Shown in pieces: positions 42,827 through 55,607 of a DNA stretch of 64,000 bases. The stretch covers positions 149,407,769 through 149,471,768 of the forward strand of contig CAXKWD010000007.1 of the NCBI GenBank assembly GCA_964059195.1. Reading direction: 5' to 3'. The stretch is from Ectobius pallidus. Taxonomy: Eukaryota; Arthropoda; Insecta; Blattodea; Ectobiidae. The first letter of the stretch is position 1. Each line of letters begins with the position of its first letter. The notes beneath the pieces are model-generated. The model saw only the letters and a list, made by a program, of their open reading frames with translations. It did no database searches and had not been told where the DNA came from. The translations under genes and the position numbers were made by a program.

Positions 42827-43900
42827 GCTTAAACGATATGATATGATATAACTTAATCATTGTACTAAAAAATTACAAAAGAGTATACTGGATTAGACAC
42901 TTGTCATTTTACCAGTAGACATCTTAAAAACACAATAACACTTTTTATTTGGAGGTATCTGTAGGTGCTGCTAAATATACATAAACTGATTTCCTTGTTT
43001 ACAAAAAGAGAAATAAAAAAAAAACACTAGGAATAAGAGAAACAGAATAAAAAAAAAAATACAATTTTCTAACAGACTCGTCAAAATACGTTTCTTCTCT
43101 GCTATCCCTTTAAGCTTTGTTCATAAGTCCTTAAAAGTTAGCATCGTACCACCATTAGACCACTATTCTAATGATCTTGCTGTTATAAAAAAGGAATTAT
43201 AAATAATGAATAAAACCGAGCTTGTGAGGGATTCATTAATAATGAACTGGGCTTATAAACAAATCTTACAATACAAATATTTGTTCGAATATTGAACAAA
43301 TATTGGTTTCAATGTGTTGAGTAGAATTTTGTGGTTATAATGTGTTAGTACAAATTTGGAAGCTCCTGAAGAATATTTTCACTCTATACAAATATAACAA
43401 ATGGAAGACAGAAGCTTAATATATTTTATGCCGGGACGAAATGTTGTAATTATTTTTCTTGGATGCACATTCGTAATAGTTAGGAATTAAAATTTATTTA
43501 CGAAATACTAAAGAAATGTACAAGTTGGGGGGGGGGACGGACAGACACTCGTATCTCATTTCAGAGCCTTGTTCAGTTGTCAGTTTGATACGCAATTCTG
43601 CATATCTCTCGATTGTGCTTATCATCGCCAGGGTCGGTTATTATATCATTATTATTGTTGTTACCGATAAACGCGAAATGTGACAAAGATGCTGTCCTGT
43701 GAATGCCGCTAGGCGACTTAGATATTTTAGTCGGTCCGCTTTTTTCCCCTACCTGTACATGTGTGCAATAAGTAGGGACCGTATTGTTTGATAAAATAAA
43801 ATGGCTGATTTCAGTGATAACTTCCTTTTATTTCGTGGGTATTTCGCGAAATATAATATTTTAAACAATTGTGGTTGTGTATAAGCATCAAAAGATACAT
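42827..43900. other. Intergenic, no gene seen
   Basis: AT-rich; a G9 run at about 43528. Nothing recognised. Confidence 0.5.
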
Positions 43901-43901
43901 T

Positions 43902-44577
43902 ATGGACACCTACATATTACCCGCACTGATATATGGCTCACAAACTTGGAACACAACTAAAAAAAGACAGAAAATCAATTCAAACATGCCAAAGAAAGAT
44001 GGAAAGAAAAATCCTAGGAATAACGTGGACAGATAGAATCAGGAATGACGTAGTAAGAAGAAGAACACAAATAACAGACGCAGGAAATGCCAGCAGTTAC
44101 CAAAAGTGGAGATGGGCCGGACACATCATGAGAAAAAACCCAAATCGATGGGCCCACAGAGTAACGACATGGGATCCAAGAACGGGAAGGTGTAAAGTAG
44201 GACTGCAGAAGACACGATGGGTAGATGAATTAAGGGCAACTTTCGGCTACAACTGGACCACTACAGCTAAGGACAGAGGAAAATGGCAACTCCTAATCAA
44301 GACGGCAATCCAGAGAAACAACACAAGATGACAACACAACTACAACGGAAAAAGGACCCAGTGCACGATTGAAAATGGAAGACTAACGTCGCAGTGAAAA
44401 GTGTTTAGAAGCATAAATAGGTCATAAGAGATAGACTAAATACTGAACCAGAAGCAACATTAGGAAGATCCTCCCGGAATGGCTAACCGGGATGACTAAA
44501 ATCAAACCACCTCTCTCAGGAGAGAGGCCCCTGCCCCACGGGGACTTTATGGGCTAATACTAATACTAATACTAATA
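43902..44577 (+). pseudogene. Non-LTR retrotransposon reverse transcriptase C-terminus and 3' end
   Basis: Reads MDTYILPALIYGSQTWNTTK. After a frameshift in an A7 run near 43960 it continues KDRKSIQTCQRKMERKILGI, DRIRNDVVRRRTQITD, WRWAGHIMRKNPNRWAHRVT and FGYNWTTTAKDRGKWQLL, with a stop at 44329-44331. LPALTYGSQTW and RWAGHIMR are signature segments of the C-terminal region of insect endonuclease/reverse-transcriptase polyproteins. The 3' UTR ends in a short (TACTAA)n array (about 44552-44575), the kind of microsatellite end used by some LINE clades. The copy is 5'-truncated and frameshifted, so dead. Confidence 0.88.
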
Positions 44578-45914
44578 TGCTACGGCGCTCTGCATGCTGT
44601 GTTATTTTATAGAACCACGAAAAATTACCATATTTAGGGTTATAATGTTTTTTAAAATCTATAGAATTCATATATAAACTCAGTTTGTTGCTAAAAAATA
44701 TGTGCAATGAAAGAAAAATCATGAAGAAATGGACATTTATATAACCTAAAATGGCGTCATTTATACGCACAGAAGTGCCAACTATTGTGGACAAAATACG
44801 AATGATGTAGAATCTACACTCTTTGCCGCAGTCTAACATAGGCATCGCAAACTCGGCACGGAGATAGCACGAATAGCATACATTTCTCAGTCTTTGCTGT
44901 AATCGATCACAAGTATCGATAACTTCTCGGCAGCCATAGAAATAGCAGAAAAGGAAGCATGCTATAAGAAATGAAGGAAAAAATCACAATAAACAAAATA
45001 TTACGATTTTAAATGTAATTTTTGTACACATTTCTCAATTTACGATTGGATTGGGCGCATTTTGCGCTTATTTTGACATTTCGCACAATCGAACAAATTT
45101 CGCGATATTTCGTGGATTCAATTTTCTTATGGTTGGTACTTTACCCATGCAGAAAGCTAAATATAGCTAGGGAAAGCTGTTTCGTAAAATTTTGCACTTA
45201 TCGCTGTTACCAAAAATACGGACCTTAGCAATTAGCCATCGATATAGCCTATTTTCCCCGATTCAAGTATTTAAAAAAATGTAGCTATCTGCAAAGATTT
45301 AAGAAAAAGCTGAGTCTTTAGCCACTCTTAACCTGACTAAAAAGTATAGGATCTAGCCTAAGCTTACTTTTATTAAGGCTGAGTATTGGAGCACATTGCA
45401 CTTTTCTTGGATCTGCTAATGCCAGTGCGTAGTCCCAAAATCTTCTGAGGGTATACTATCATTGACGCGAAAAATTTCGGGTGCATAGTCACCATCGGGC
45501 GAAAATAAATGTGTGGTACTTCTTGTGCAACAAACTTCCCGTTTGGCTTCTTAATGAAGGTCACTATTAATGAGTGTTCATTGGACTGTTAACTCTCAGG
45601 CGGAATGCCTACGTTAAAGGAGGTTGAACGAAGAAACTTCACGAAAGCAGAAGGTATACGCAAAAAATCTTAGGTCAAACGCGAAGGAGTGAGATTATGC
45701 TGGTGGTATATGGCGTACCCCCGTATAACCTCTACTACAGCCCTGGCTCTTGCTGATATTAAATCTTACATATTTGCAGTTTAAACAACAAGTTACCTAA
45801 CTTGTTAGTTAGAGGCATGGTCAAGTTCAAATGTTATTGGAATAAAACATTTCATTGGCAGAAATTGTTTATGTTAAAATAGACGTCAAAACTGTAAACT
45901 GAATTATTCATAAG
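44578..45914. other. Intergenic with one unrecognised open frame
   Basis: A minus-strand frame at 45564-45373 (KKPNGKFVAQEVPHIYFRPM) has fairly protein-like composition and extends upstream of its ATG, but matches no family I know and lacks obvious splice context. It could be a captured exon, a transposon piece or chance. Confidence 0.3.
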
Positions 45915-46381
45915 TAGGGGGCGGATTTCTATGACATGTCATATTTTTCCCCTTTGCATTATTTCATGTTTCCGACTAATTTAATCCCGATTCCAAGCAT
46001 CCTGGGGCAAATGGAACGGCTTTTATCGTGCGTATAACTGCATATTTAGGAAATGTTCAACTATTGTAGCATATTTAGTATGAATATGCATATTTATGCC
46101 ATATTTTTGGCGTATTTGTGTGCATATTAAAGAAATTTTGAAGTTTCATATCATATTTTATAAATTTTGCATTATAATTATACTTTTTGAGAATTTATAG
46201 ATATTTTAAATAATTAATATTATATTTTAATAAAATGAATTGTAATGAAACTTAAAAAAGTATACATAATGTGTAAGTGGTAAAGTCATATTTTAAATTT
46301 TATTGGTCATATTTTAATGTTTTTTAAGGTCATAAATGTATGCATATATCCTATTTTTTAGTCATAGAAATCCGCCCCCTA
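45915..46381. mobile_element. hAT MITE with perfect 8-bp target duplication
   Basis: TAGGGGGCGGATTTCTATGA begins at 45915 and its exact complement ends at 46381. TTCATAAG is duplicated on both sides (45907-45914, 46382-46389). The 467-bp interior is rich in CATATTTTA words and non-coding. Ends of TAGGGG type with an 8-bp duplication fit hAT. Confidence 0.92.
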
Positions 46382-46480
46382 TTCATAAGCCATTCAAAAA
46401 TTTAAAATTTAAAATCCTTAATATCTAGGCTTCGATACTTGACAGGACCCTTGCCATAAAGTTTAAAACTCACTTGCTTA

Positions 46481-47802
46481 TAACCGGGTCTTCCAATAGG
46501 GACTTCCGAACTTTGACAGTTCGTAGCGGTCATATTGTTGAAGCTACAACTGTCGAACTGACTGTCATTTATTCAGTCTCTTTTGCCAAATCACCATGGA
46601 CGGATATAGCGTTCAACAACACGTGCAAATGATAAAATTGTTTTATCAAAATGGTTGTTCTGTTCGGGCAACGTTCCGCGCGCTTCGCCCATTTTACGGT
46701 CGCCATATCGTCCTACCGAGAGGACTATTCGTAATGTGGTGGATAAATTTGAGTTCACTGGTTCAGTAATCAATCAACCAACACCCGTACAACAACGAAA
46801 CGCAAGATCTGCTGAAAACATCGCCGCTGTCCGTGAGAGTGTGTAGGAGAATCCGACGCAGTCGATTTCGTATCGCTCACAAGAACTAGGCCTTTCGCAG
46901 ATCACAACTCGGCGAATCTTGCGTCGTGACTTGGGCCTGCACCCGTAAATAATTCAACTTACCCAGGAGCTGAAGGTAAACGACCCTAGAAAACGACGTG
47001 TGTTCGATGAATGGGCTCTGGAGCAGTTGAAAACTGACCCTAATTTTCATTGAAAAATCATCTTCAGCGATGAGGCCCATTTCTGGATGAATGGGTACCG
47101 TATGTCAGCAAACAAAACTGTCGAATTTGGGACGATACCAGTCCACATGAGATCCAAGAGCGTTCAATGCATCCCGAAAAAGTTACTGTTTGGTGTGGAT
47201 TTTGGGCTGGCGGCCTCATCGGTCCATATTTCTTTCAGAACGACGTTGGCCAGGCCATCACTGTCAACGGCGAGCGCTATAGGTCGCTATAGGTCGATGA
47301 TTACCAACTTCTTTTGGCCTAAATTGGATGATATGGACACCAACGAGATGTGCTTTCAACAGAACGGCGCTACGTGCCACACAGCTCATGCCATATTAGA
47401 CATACTGCACGAGCGATTTGAGGGCATGGTCATCTCACGTGGAGGTGATGTGAACTAGCCACCGAGATCGTGCGATTTGACCCCGTTAGACTTTTTCTTA
47501 TGGGGTTTTCTTAAGTCGCAAGTCTATGCGAATAAGCCATAAACCATAGCGGCTCTCAAAGACAACATAACTCATGCCATCGGTCAAATTCAGCCTGATT
47601 TATGCGCCAGAGTAATGGAAAATTTGACATTTCGGTTGCGCGCCCTCCAGCGAAGCCGCGGCAGACATTTGCAGGATGTTATATTCCATACATAATGGCA
47701 TCGATAGGCCTTTCAAACGAATAAAAAATTTCGATAATATCTCACACACACTTTGTTTTATTTAAATTTAAAGATAGGAAGCGCTTAATGAAAGACCCTA
47801 TA
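46481..47802 (+). mobile_element. Mariner-superfamily (DD41D-type) element, decayed
   Basis: About 1.3 kb, the normal size of an intact mariner. The left terminus GGGTCTTCCAATAGGGACTT and the complement of the right terminus GGGTCTTTCATTAAGCGCTT agree at most positions. TA sits outside the right end; the left flank reads TAACC, so the exact border is eroded. It contains a nearly full-length transposase pseudogene. Confidence 0.75.
46596..47695 (+). pseudogene. Mariner-type transposase pseudogene (catalytic Asp to Asn)
   Basis: An almost full-length transposase can be followed from ATG 46596 to TAA 47695 across three frames. The N-terminal helix-turn-helix region reads MDGYSVQQHVQMIKLFYQNG and ERTIRNVVDKFEFTGSV; the catalytic blocks are KIIFSDEAHFWMNGY, CFQQNGATCHTAH and CDLTPLDFFLWGFLKSQVYA. 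Forty-one residues separate the second and third catalytic positions. The second Asp (QQDG in relatives) is Asn here (AAC, 47363-47365), which alone should abolish transposition. Stops at 46844, about 46948, 47051 and 47456, a 10-bp tandem duplication near 47280 and several frameshifts confirm decay. Confidence 0.93.
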
Positions 47803-49210
47803 GTACGATTGAGTCTTGCCTATTCAAAAGTGATGACATTTCGAATGATGTCTATTTCTCAGGGACGAAGACAGCTTCGTTCAACGCTCCAACTTACTGC
47901 ATTGTGCTTTGCACGTGAGCCGCTGTTGCATTTGGCCAGTTAAGTGTGGGAGCGGGCACATGACTGGAGTATTTTGTTTCTGTTTGCATCATGTGAATAT
48001 ATCAGGTGACGAGCTTCAACACAGTCCATTGTTTCCATAAATTTACCTTAAATATGCCACACATGGCCTGCTCTCATAGGAGGTCACCATGGAAACAGCT
48101 ATTTAACTAAATATTATACAGGTGCACCCTGTTGTAGCCAATGTATTTGTGCATGCATTTTTATTAATAAAAATTAGTTGCGGTTGTAGAAAGGAAGGAT
48201 ATACCATTTCCAATTTAATTTTTTTCGGTTCGACCATGCTATAATACGCTTATTACATGTGACGTAGGAGTATCATGATATTCATTATAATACAGAATTT
48301 CATCATAACACTATAGTTGTAACGATTACACAGCTCAACAAAAAAGAAGTTTTTGTTTGGTGTCTCAGATGTTTTACCGGATTTTGGCTATACTTAGTGT
48401 GCTTATTCCAAATAAGTAAACTTATTTTTCTACCAGCTCTACTTTTATATAGAGTGCCATTAACTTATAACCTCTTTCGCGAAAGAAAATCTTGCTTGAT
48501 AATATAGCTAGTGAAGGTTCTTGACCATACTTTGGACACGTAGGACAAAACTGTACGAAGCACAGAAAAACTAAAAGCTGATTATTTTTGGCCCTGACAG
48601 CTCATAAGTCATAAACGATCGTACAATAGCCTATGTGGTAATATCAATTTTTTGAAAGACCCATGTTATATTGTTATTGTAATGTTAATGTTAGTGTGTT
48701 GCTTTTTTCTTCACATGATTTAGAAGTTACAAATAGGCAACTTTTTATTTATATCAAACGTAAAATTGGACAATATGCATAATGGTAATACCATATCTCA
48801 CAAAACTAAAGCTGATACGGTAAAACTAATGGCACATTTGGCATCAGCGACCTAAATTTACCCAAGAATAAGTATAAATTCTAAGGCACCAAAATGGTTG
48901 TTGGTCTGTGTTATTATCGAGTGCGGAACAGTCGTGAAGCTTGAGAGCAACAAATCAAAGTGCATAATAAAATATCTGCATTTAAAATAAATCAATTATG
49001 TTGATATTAATTTTAATATTATATTAAATTTAGTACATTTCGTGTTTTAAAGTCCGTTGGTTTGAGATCGAGAAGCTTAGAGTTCTCTTCGAGTTACGGA
49101 CAGAGGAATAAGTGAGAACCAGAACATACGAAAACATTATTGTAACGAACTGTTTGATTATTGTTGTGTGTAAAAATGTTCATTTTTACGAATTAATATT
49201 TGAATATTTG
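47803..49210. other. Intergenic, no gene seen
   Basis: 47830-48110 is GC-richer but unrecognised. The rest is AT-rich. Confidence 0.45.
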
Positions 49211-49465
49211 TGGCTTGGTTCTATAATGGCCAATGTCAATTTCTTGCAAAAATGATATCTAGGCCTAAGCATTATTGAGCTCGGCTGGTCTTTACCTTTC
49301 GTATAATAGATGTGCCAATGTATCTTGCTATTAATAGACATAATACAGAAACCTTAGAGGCCAATGTTTTAAATTCTCAGCAAAAAATGTTACTTCTACA
49401 AAGTCTTCAAAGTAGGTTATCTCAAAAGCAAGTTTTATGACATTGGCCCTTTTAGAACCAAGCCA
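49211..49465. mobile_element. MITE with 28-bp terminal inverted repeats
   Basis: TGGCTTGGTTCTATAATGGC then CAATGTCA at the left matches the complement of the right end at 26 of 28 bp. Flanks AATATTTG and TAGATATG agree only partly (5 of 8). 255 bp, non-coding; superfamily not assigned. Confidence 0.75.
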
Positions 49466-51055
49466 TAGATATGTCATGTTACATTGCTCGTGTTTACCCC
49501 CCCCCCCCAAAAAAAAATTGATATCTATTAGTGCATGGCTCTAAATTTCCTGTTGCCATAGTGCCATTGGCGAACAGAATGCTGAGGCCGACGACAGGGG
49601 TTCAACTATGGAAAAAAATTGCTATTTTGTATAGTTGTATTATTTAGTTTCCGCAACAACACATAAATCAATTGTATTAGTAGGCTAGATATTGCTAGAG
49701 GCCGTCACTTAAGGGATCAAGTAATTGATTGAATATTCGTATTTACTCCGAATCTTTTGGGAATATCGTTAAGATATGGATATAATTTGGGTTTCACATT
49801 GGATTTGGTTTCTTTTTTTAACCATTCGTTGCCATAGCTTCTCTAGAAACAAGGGATTTTTTTTATTTACAGAACTAATACAACCCGTGTTTCACCTCAG
49901 AGTATACCACGGGATATTTATTAATTATTTACAATACACATAAATCTTTAAAACTTGTCTCAGTCTTTGAGATAATCAAAGATGGTATTCAGGAAGCTGG
50001 TAAAGTTAACTACGTCGTCGGCTGTTCATTGTCAGGTGTTTTTATCTGCTATTGCCTAGGCATTTGTTTTTGTTTGTTAGTTGACATATTTCCAAACTGT
50101 TTAGTTTGCTTTAACAATCTGCTGCAGATCGGTTTGTGCCAAGCAAAAAAATGTAAACTAGTATTCTACTGTTTAAAAAATACTGGATAGTTAGTTAAAG
50201 TCTGCTTACTTATTTATTTCTGCATATATATATAAAATTTTATGATGCAATATTTTATTTGTAAAGGACAAACGGGGGATAATTCCAAAATGCTGTAGTG
50301 CTATAACCTTATGTAACAATACTGGCGACATAATTCTTCATTTCGCAACTCCCTTCAGACTTTTAATTTCATGCTCTATACAAGGTGTTAATGAATAACA
50401 CCAAAATATTTTACCTGTGTATAGAGAAGACATAGACAAGCAACTTTATTAGGATACTTTTGATATATGACGTAAAATGAGTAGGCTAAAGGGCATTAAA
50501 TCATTACAATTTGGTGCTCATAAATCAATAGGCCTAATTAAGCGAAATATTGATAAAATTCTCATTAAATTGACTTCATGCCTTCTTAGTGATCGATAAA
50601 AACCTGATTCTTAATCATTCATAAACAGCTATATCATAATTTAATGCTTCCATTATCTCCAGAATTTACAGACTAATCACATAACTGGCTGCCATTGCAA
50701 TATATTTTTTTTTATTCGTAACTAGTGTTAACAACGAAGTTACTTTGTTTTGCATTTTTTTCAAATGATAGAAGTCAGTGGCGGCCATACCCTGGGAAAT
50801 TTTATGCTGTAACAGGAAAAATTGAATCCATAGAGCAAATATCTCCTAATAAAAGTTGCTTGTCTATGTCCCCTCTATACATAGGTGAAATATTTCGTTG
50901 TTATTCAATAACGCTCTCTATAATTAGTGCATATTTGGAAATTTCGTAGTGCTTATTTTAGGATTTTTAGTGCATATAATAATTTCAACATTTAGGAAAC
51001 GATGAACGTTCTTAATTCCCCTGAATTCAAGGAATTGCACATCTAATAGCCTGAT
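49466..51055. other. Intergenic, no gene seen
   Basis: Contains a C12/A9 homopolymer junction at about 49498-49518. No repeat or exon recognised. Confidence 0.5.
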
Positions 51056-51059
51056 TGTG

Positions 51060-51240
51060 TTGGCAGGTTTGTGCACGCTCGTGATTGCCCGTGACGAGCA
51101 CGTGGCAGCACGAACACGTGTGATGAGCTGAATTGAGCGATTGGTTCCGGTGTGAAGAAGGGACGCCGCTCAAGGGGCAGGGAAAGCTTAGTTAATCTCA
51201 TCACGGTGTCTGATCACTCATGCGTGGTTCTTACTCCGTC
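51060..51240. promoter_or_regulatory. GC-rich, E-box-containing island (candidate cis-regulatory element)
   Basis: About 180 bp of non-repetitive, relatively GC- and CpG-rich DNA in an AT-rich desert. It contains GAGCACGTGGC and AACACGTGTG (two CACGTG-core E-boxes about 16 bp apart) and GCGATTGG. No reading frame. It lies about 16 kb upstream of Fer1. Function is inferred from composition only. Confidence 0.3.
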
Positions 51241-51374
51241 TGATAATTGAAATCTACATTTCCAGCTGATATACGGGAAAAAAATTGGAAATATTCGCTT
51301 TGGGGTTCCTAAAAGAATTTGGAAACTAAAAAAATAGTAATTACAAACTACTCATCTTTTCAGTAATATCAGAC

Positions 51375-51540
51375 ATTAATGGCCTTATGCACCATTCTCG
51401 ATAAACATTTTACCGCGGTTAAGTTCGCATTTTACTATGTTTACCTTCATTTTTCGGTGCATCAATCATGATCAAGTTAAACGTGATAGTTCATCGGGGT
51501 AAAACTTAACCGCTCGTAAGGGAGCAATAAACTGGAATTG
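51375..51540. repeat. Imperfect inverted repeat (possible small MITE)
   Basis: ACCGCGGTTAAGTTCGCATT (about 51412) is mirrored by GTAAAACTTAACCGCTCGTA (about 51500). Outer ends CACCATTCTCGATAAAC and the complement of GTTTATTGCTCCCTTAC are loosely similar. Termini not defined. Confidence 0.4.
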
Positions 51541-52149
51541 ATCAAAGTAAAGTTAAAAATATCCCTTTAGGCAGGCCTACAGGCTGAGGTAGATTTCGAA
51601 GTGCTTTTAGTTTAATTTATTGTCGCTGTGCAGCACTCTTCTTTTTTAGCCTTGGCATGACAAACCCGCAATAATAACTGCAAAAAAGAGGAAAGAGCAC
51701 TTTTTCAAACATTCAAATCTCGCCTTATATGAGAGCTATCAAGAAACTAGTTATTGATTTGTAGAGCTTTTCAACGATACCCCACAAGACGTGGTTTAAA
51801 AAATTTCGAATTTCCATCCCCCACTCGTTCCCCTAAAACCCCCGAATCGTTGGTGTCACTGTGAACTCCACAGGGAATATTCTAATTTATTCAAACAAAG
51901 TTTCCCTCTATACTTCATAGGGGCCGAGATATAATTTTTTCAAAATTTCAACCCCCTCCCCGACCCCCCTTGGGCCAATTTTGCCCATTAGCGAACTTGT
52001 CTGAACTATTGGGCCCATGATTTTATCATAGGTTTTTATATTAAAAACAGTTAAAACGTATATATCTTTGAAACCAATTACTATCCAGTTGGGTAGAAAT
52101 TGTGTAGGGCTATTAGATCTGATCCTTAATTTTTTAATATTCAGCTTTA
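51541..52149. other. Intergenic, no gene seen
   Basis: 51780-52000 is C-rich on the plus strand (CCCCCACTCGTTCCCC, CCCCCTCCCCGACCCCCC) and reads like a low-complexity or degenerate repeat. No coding sequence. Confidence 0.4.
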
Positions 52150-52330
52150 TTCAGTGCCAGAATGGTATTTTATGAGCTTGTGTGGGGGACGGGCAAATAT
52201 CTAACCGTCTGTCTGTCCGCGTGTCTGTACGCGCGATAACTCAAATACGCTTTATCGGATTTCCATGAAACTTGGTATACGCATTTGTAACGTCCATCCT
52301 ATTGATTCTGTACCGGAGTAACAACTAATT
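52150..52330 (+). repeat. Dispersed repeat 'X', truncated copy
   Basis: CAGTGCCAGAATGGTATTTT, a few CTGTCTGTCCG units and GCGCGATAACTCAAATACGC, then ATGAAACTTGGTATACGCAT, match the copies at 34210 and (reverse) 15470-16415. The copy ends soon after AACGTCCAT. Confidence 0.75.
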
Positions 52331-52604
52331 AAAGGTCACATGCTTTTTAAATGGGAAATCATCACTATACTACAAAGCCGCGTTGCCAATCGCTGAGGGC
52401 TTTGACTACATTGCAGTCAGATGTTTGTAAATGTGTTATATCACGCCTTGATTTAGATTTAAGTCATTTGTTGTAATTTCATTCTATTAATATTCCAGTT
52501 ATCCCACTTATTCCTTCACATGTGCTTATCAAATTTTTTCAAGAAACCGTGACCTAAAACTCAAATTCTGAAACATAGCCTATTAACTCCATTTGGCAGT
52601 TTTG

Positions 52605-52725
52605 GGCCACTCATATGGCTGATGGTTAGACTGCTCGTCTTCCACCACCGGGACTCGGGTTCGAACCCGGGACTTGTCGAATGCGAGTCCAAGTCTCTAC
52701 ATCTCGGCCACCTCGCTCGGTTAAT
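52605..52725 (+). repeat. tRNA-derived SINE head
   Basis: ATGGCTGATGGTTAGACTGC (box A region) and a consensus box B with perfect T-arm, CTCGGGTTCGAACCCGGG (about 52656-52673), mark a tRNA-derived promoter. The remainder is short and the tail unclear. Confidence 0.6.
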
Positions 52726-55607
52726 CAGTATTGTAAAAAACTTAGAAAATGTGAGTTTTTAAAAATTCAGTTCCGGCGTCCCTTAAAAGGACAGAAAATA
52801 TAGGAAGGGAAGTATTTGAATGTATGAAAGGAAGCTATCGATATGATATCGCTGCAGGTTAGAATCCGAGCTTGTGATTATTATTTTTTAAACTTGTGTT
52901 AATAGGGGGCTGTGTTGACGCACGTGCGCATGCGGATTATGGGGGAGGGGCGCAAACAATTGAGCAGCGATTGTATCAAGTGTTGACAGTTAAGCCGAGA
53001 CATCTGTAGTGTGGATTCGCAATCACTAAACCTTTATAATCCCATATAGGACGGACCCACATCCTTTTTTTTCATATCCTCTCTGTAAAGTGGGGTGAAT
53101 AGACAGATCATGGACCATACATATACATCCTGATCGTACTTCCTGATAAGAGGAGGGCATTTTTGTTTTTTTATTCAGACTTCGAAATATATAATCTGAT
53201 CTTATTAACAGCTTCAATAAGTTTTTAGGTTGTGTAACGAACTATGAATCAACCCTAACTACTAGTCCGGAGCATGGGGGCCTCCCGGTCTCCCGGAGGA
53301 GGTTTCAGTACTGGATATAAATTTAGTTACGCTTATTTTCCTGTAGAAAGAAGAGTGACAGATTGTAGGTCCATCCAGAGGCGTAGCCTGATGAACATTT
53401 TGGGTGAGGGGGGCACAATATGAAGTTGGGTTCATGACCCAGAATCAAGGTGTGGTCATGGTATGCACAGTTAAAAGAGTATGTAAAATGTAATTACTCA
53501 AGGTCACGGCTTCTTAATGAAAGGTGTGTTAGCAAAACTTCAATTTTGGTTTAAATTGTGAGGTAACTTTAAAATCTTTTTCTAGCACTGTTTTATATAT
53601 AATTTTTTCACGTATAACTCGATCGGTAAGACCTGAGCCAAACAAACGGCTGCGCAGTAGGCTACGATGATGTAATCTAGATCTGCCTGACCTTCATGTC
53701 ATGTGATGTTCTTTGCTAGTTCATACTGTACAGACCGTGTAAAAACATCTTAGTTAGCCTCACAGCATTTAATTGTGCAGACCCAAAAGAGGTATTCTGT
53801 GAGTTACATGCTATTACTTAAATAGTATTTCATAACTAAAATAAAAAACATACTTTTTACTTTATTTTTGTTTTCAATAGTTACGGGCTATTATGAACCG
53901 CATAGTTTGGAATGAATAGTACAGTATATGCATTCTCTTCTGCCCCTACTCCATTGCTACCTGCGGACGATAAGCTATCTCCGCGTGTTTGATTCAGGTT
54001 TTAGCGTCCCAGTTATATAAAATGCTATTTCTTCCACGAACTTTAAGATGGAAAGCTAAAACATGCGTTTTATGTTCTTCGAAACATCTTTATTTAATAA
54101 TTTTACTTCCGTGAAAAAAGCATTTATTTTAAAAACAAAATATTGAAAATGGACGTTATAAATTTTGTATTTCAAGTTCATCAGGTTATGACTTATTTCT
54201 TTGAAACGTGAATTATTAAAACCTGGCTTAATACTTCTTGTCTAAACTTGCTTATACGAAAATTTCCGACAGCGGAAATAATGAAAGTTCATTCACAATT
54301 TCTTTTGTTGCAAATTGAAGTTTCCTTGAATAACTATTTTTTCATGAACCGTGAAGAGTGTTGTGTTCAGGCCTCCTTTTATAGGGTGTTTAATAACAAT
54401 TTTATTGCTACATTGTTAATACTGTAGTTTACGACTGAATGAATCTTTTATTCAATTCTTCTTTAAAACCTGGTTGCGTATCCTATACGAGTCACTCGCG
54501 TAAGGGTACGCGTATTATTCGCACACTTTATCTTGAGCTCTGCACTCCATAATGCTGAAAACCGTCCATATAAAGAAGGCCTCGCTCGAAAAAATGAAGA
54601 TCGCGACCCGTCCCCAGTATTGCCATACCCAAAAACTTCCCTTTGAGGCATTCTTGAGCAACCGTCAGTTGTTTTTATTGGTTTACATAAAACCATATTA
54701 TTCTGAAAATGACAGAATAAATCCAGGGATTTTAGAAGAACAGTACTGGTGTTGTGGAAATGGTCGATATAAGTGACAACGAAGTTAAAAATAAAGATCC
54801 TTTAAACCAAGAAGTATCGGAAATCAGCGAAATAATGAACCAAATAAATGAAATGGAAGGAAAAGCAATTTAATGTGTTTCAAGCTGAATCTGTCGTTGG
54901 AGAAAAGAACAAGTCAAGTTTTATTATTTCGTTGTTTTAATTGTGTTGTATTAATTACCTACAAACTTTCGCGAAAGGTATTTAGTTAAATTACATCAAT
55001 TCAGGCATGTGAAACTGCGTATTCAAGTAGGCCTACATGTATAATGCTACGACTTTTAAACGATTTTCTATATTCTGAAGACCGGGAGAGAAATTGTCTA
55101 AATAGGCGTAAATATATTACTTTATTCATTTCTCCAGCGATATATTCTACTATAATATCTGAATCAATATAAAATCTTTAGTTTGGTAGCGAGAGTTGAA
55201 AGTGCTACAAATTACAGTTAGTTCCATTGTGTACCCGCATAAAACTAAACACGTTATATTTTCTGGTAATTATTGGCAACCCTTCAGAAACAACGTCAAT
55301 TTCAACTCACCGCCTTCTGCAATAGTCATTCTCTTATACTGCATGCAATATCAGCTCCCCTCACCCCCGCATTTTTTCGGCTCAAGATAAAGTGTGAGCA
55401 TAATACCAGAGTTTGAGAACCACTCGTCTACAACATGATGCTCAAGCGTATCATTGCTTTTGAATATTTAATACAAACTTCTTCTATTTGGACCAATAAA
55501 ATGCATAATGAGTCTGAAATCGGTCAATCACAGACCTATTTCTCTGAATCTTTATCGAAATTTCATTACCACCTCTTATAAAAAAAATCTGATGTGAAAG
55601 TCACATA
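52726..55607. other. Intergenic; motif clusters and one element end, no gene
   Basis: 52915-52935 carries CGCACGTGCGCATGCGG, which includes an NRF1-like TGCGCATGCG. CAGAGGCGTAGCCTGATGAA at about 53385 is a hAT-like left terminus whose partner was not found. 54470-54670 is a GC-richer block with CGCGTAAGGGTACGCG that is open on both strands but not recognised. Nothing supports a gene. Confidence 0.4.
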
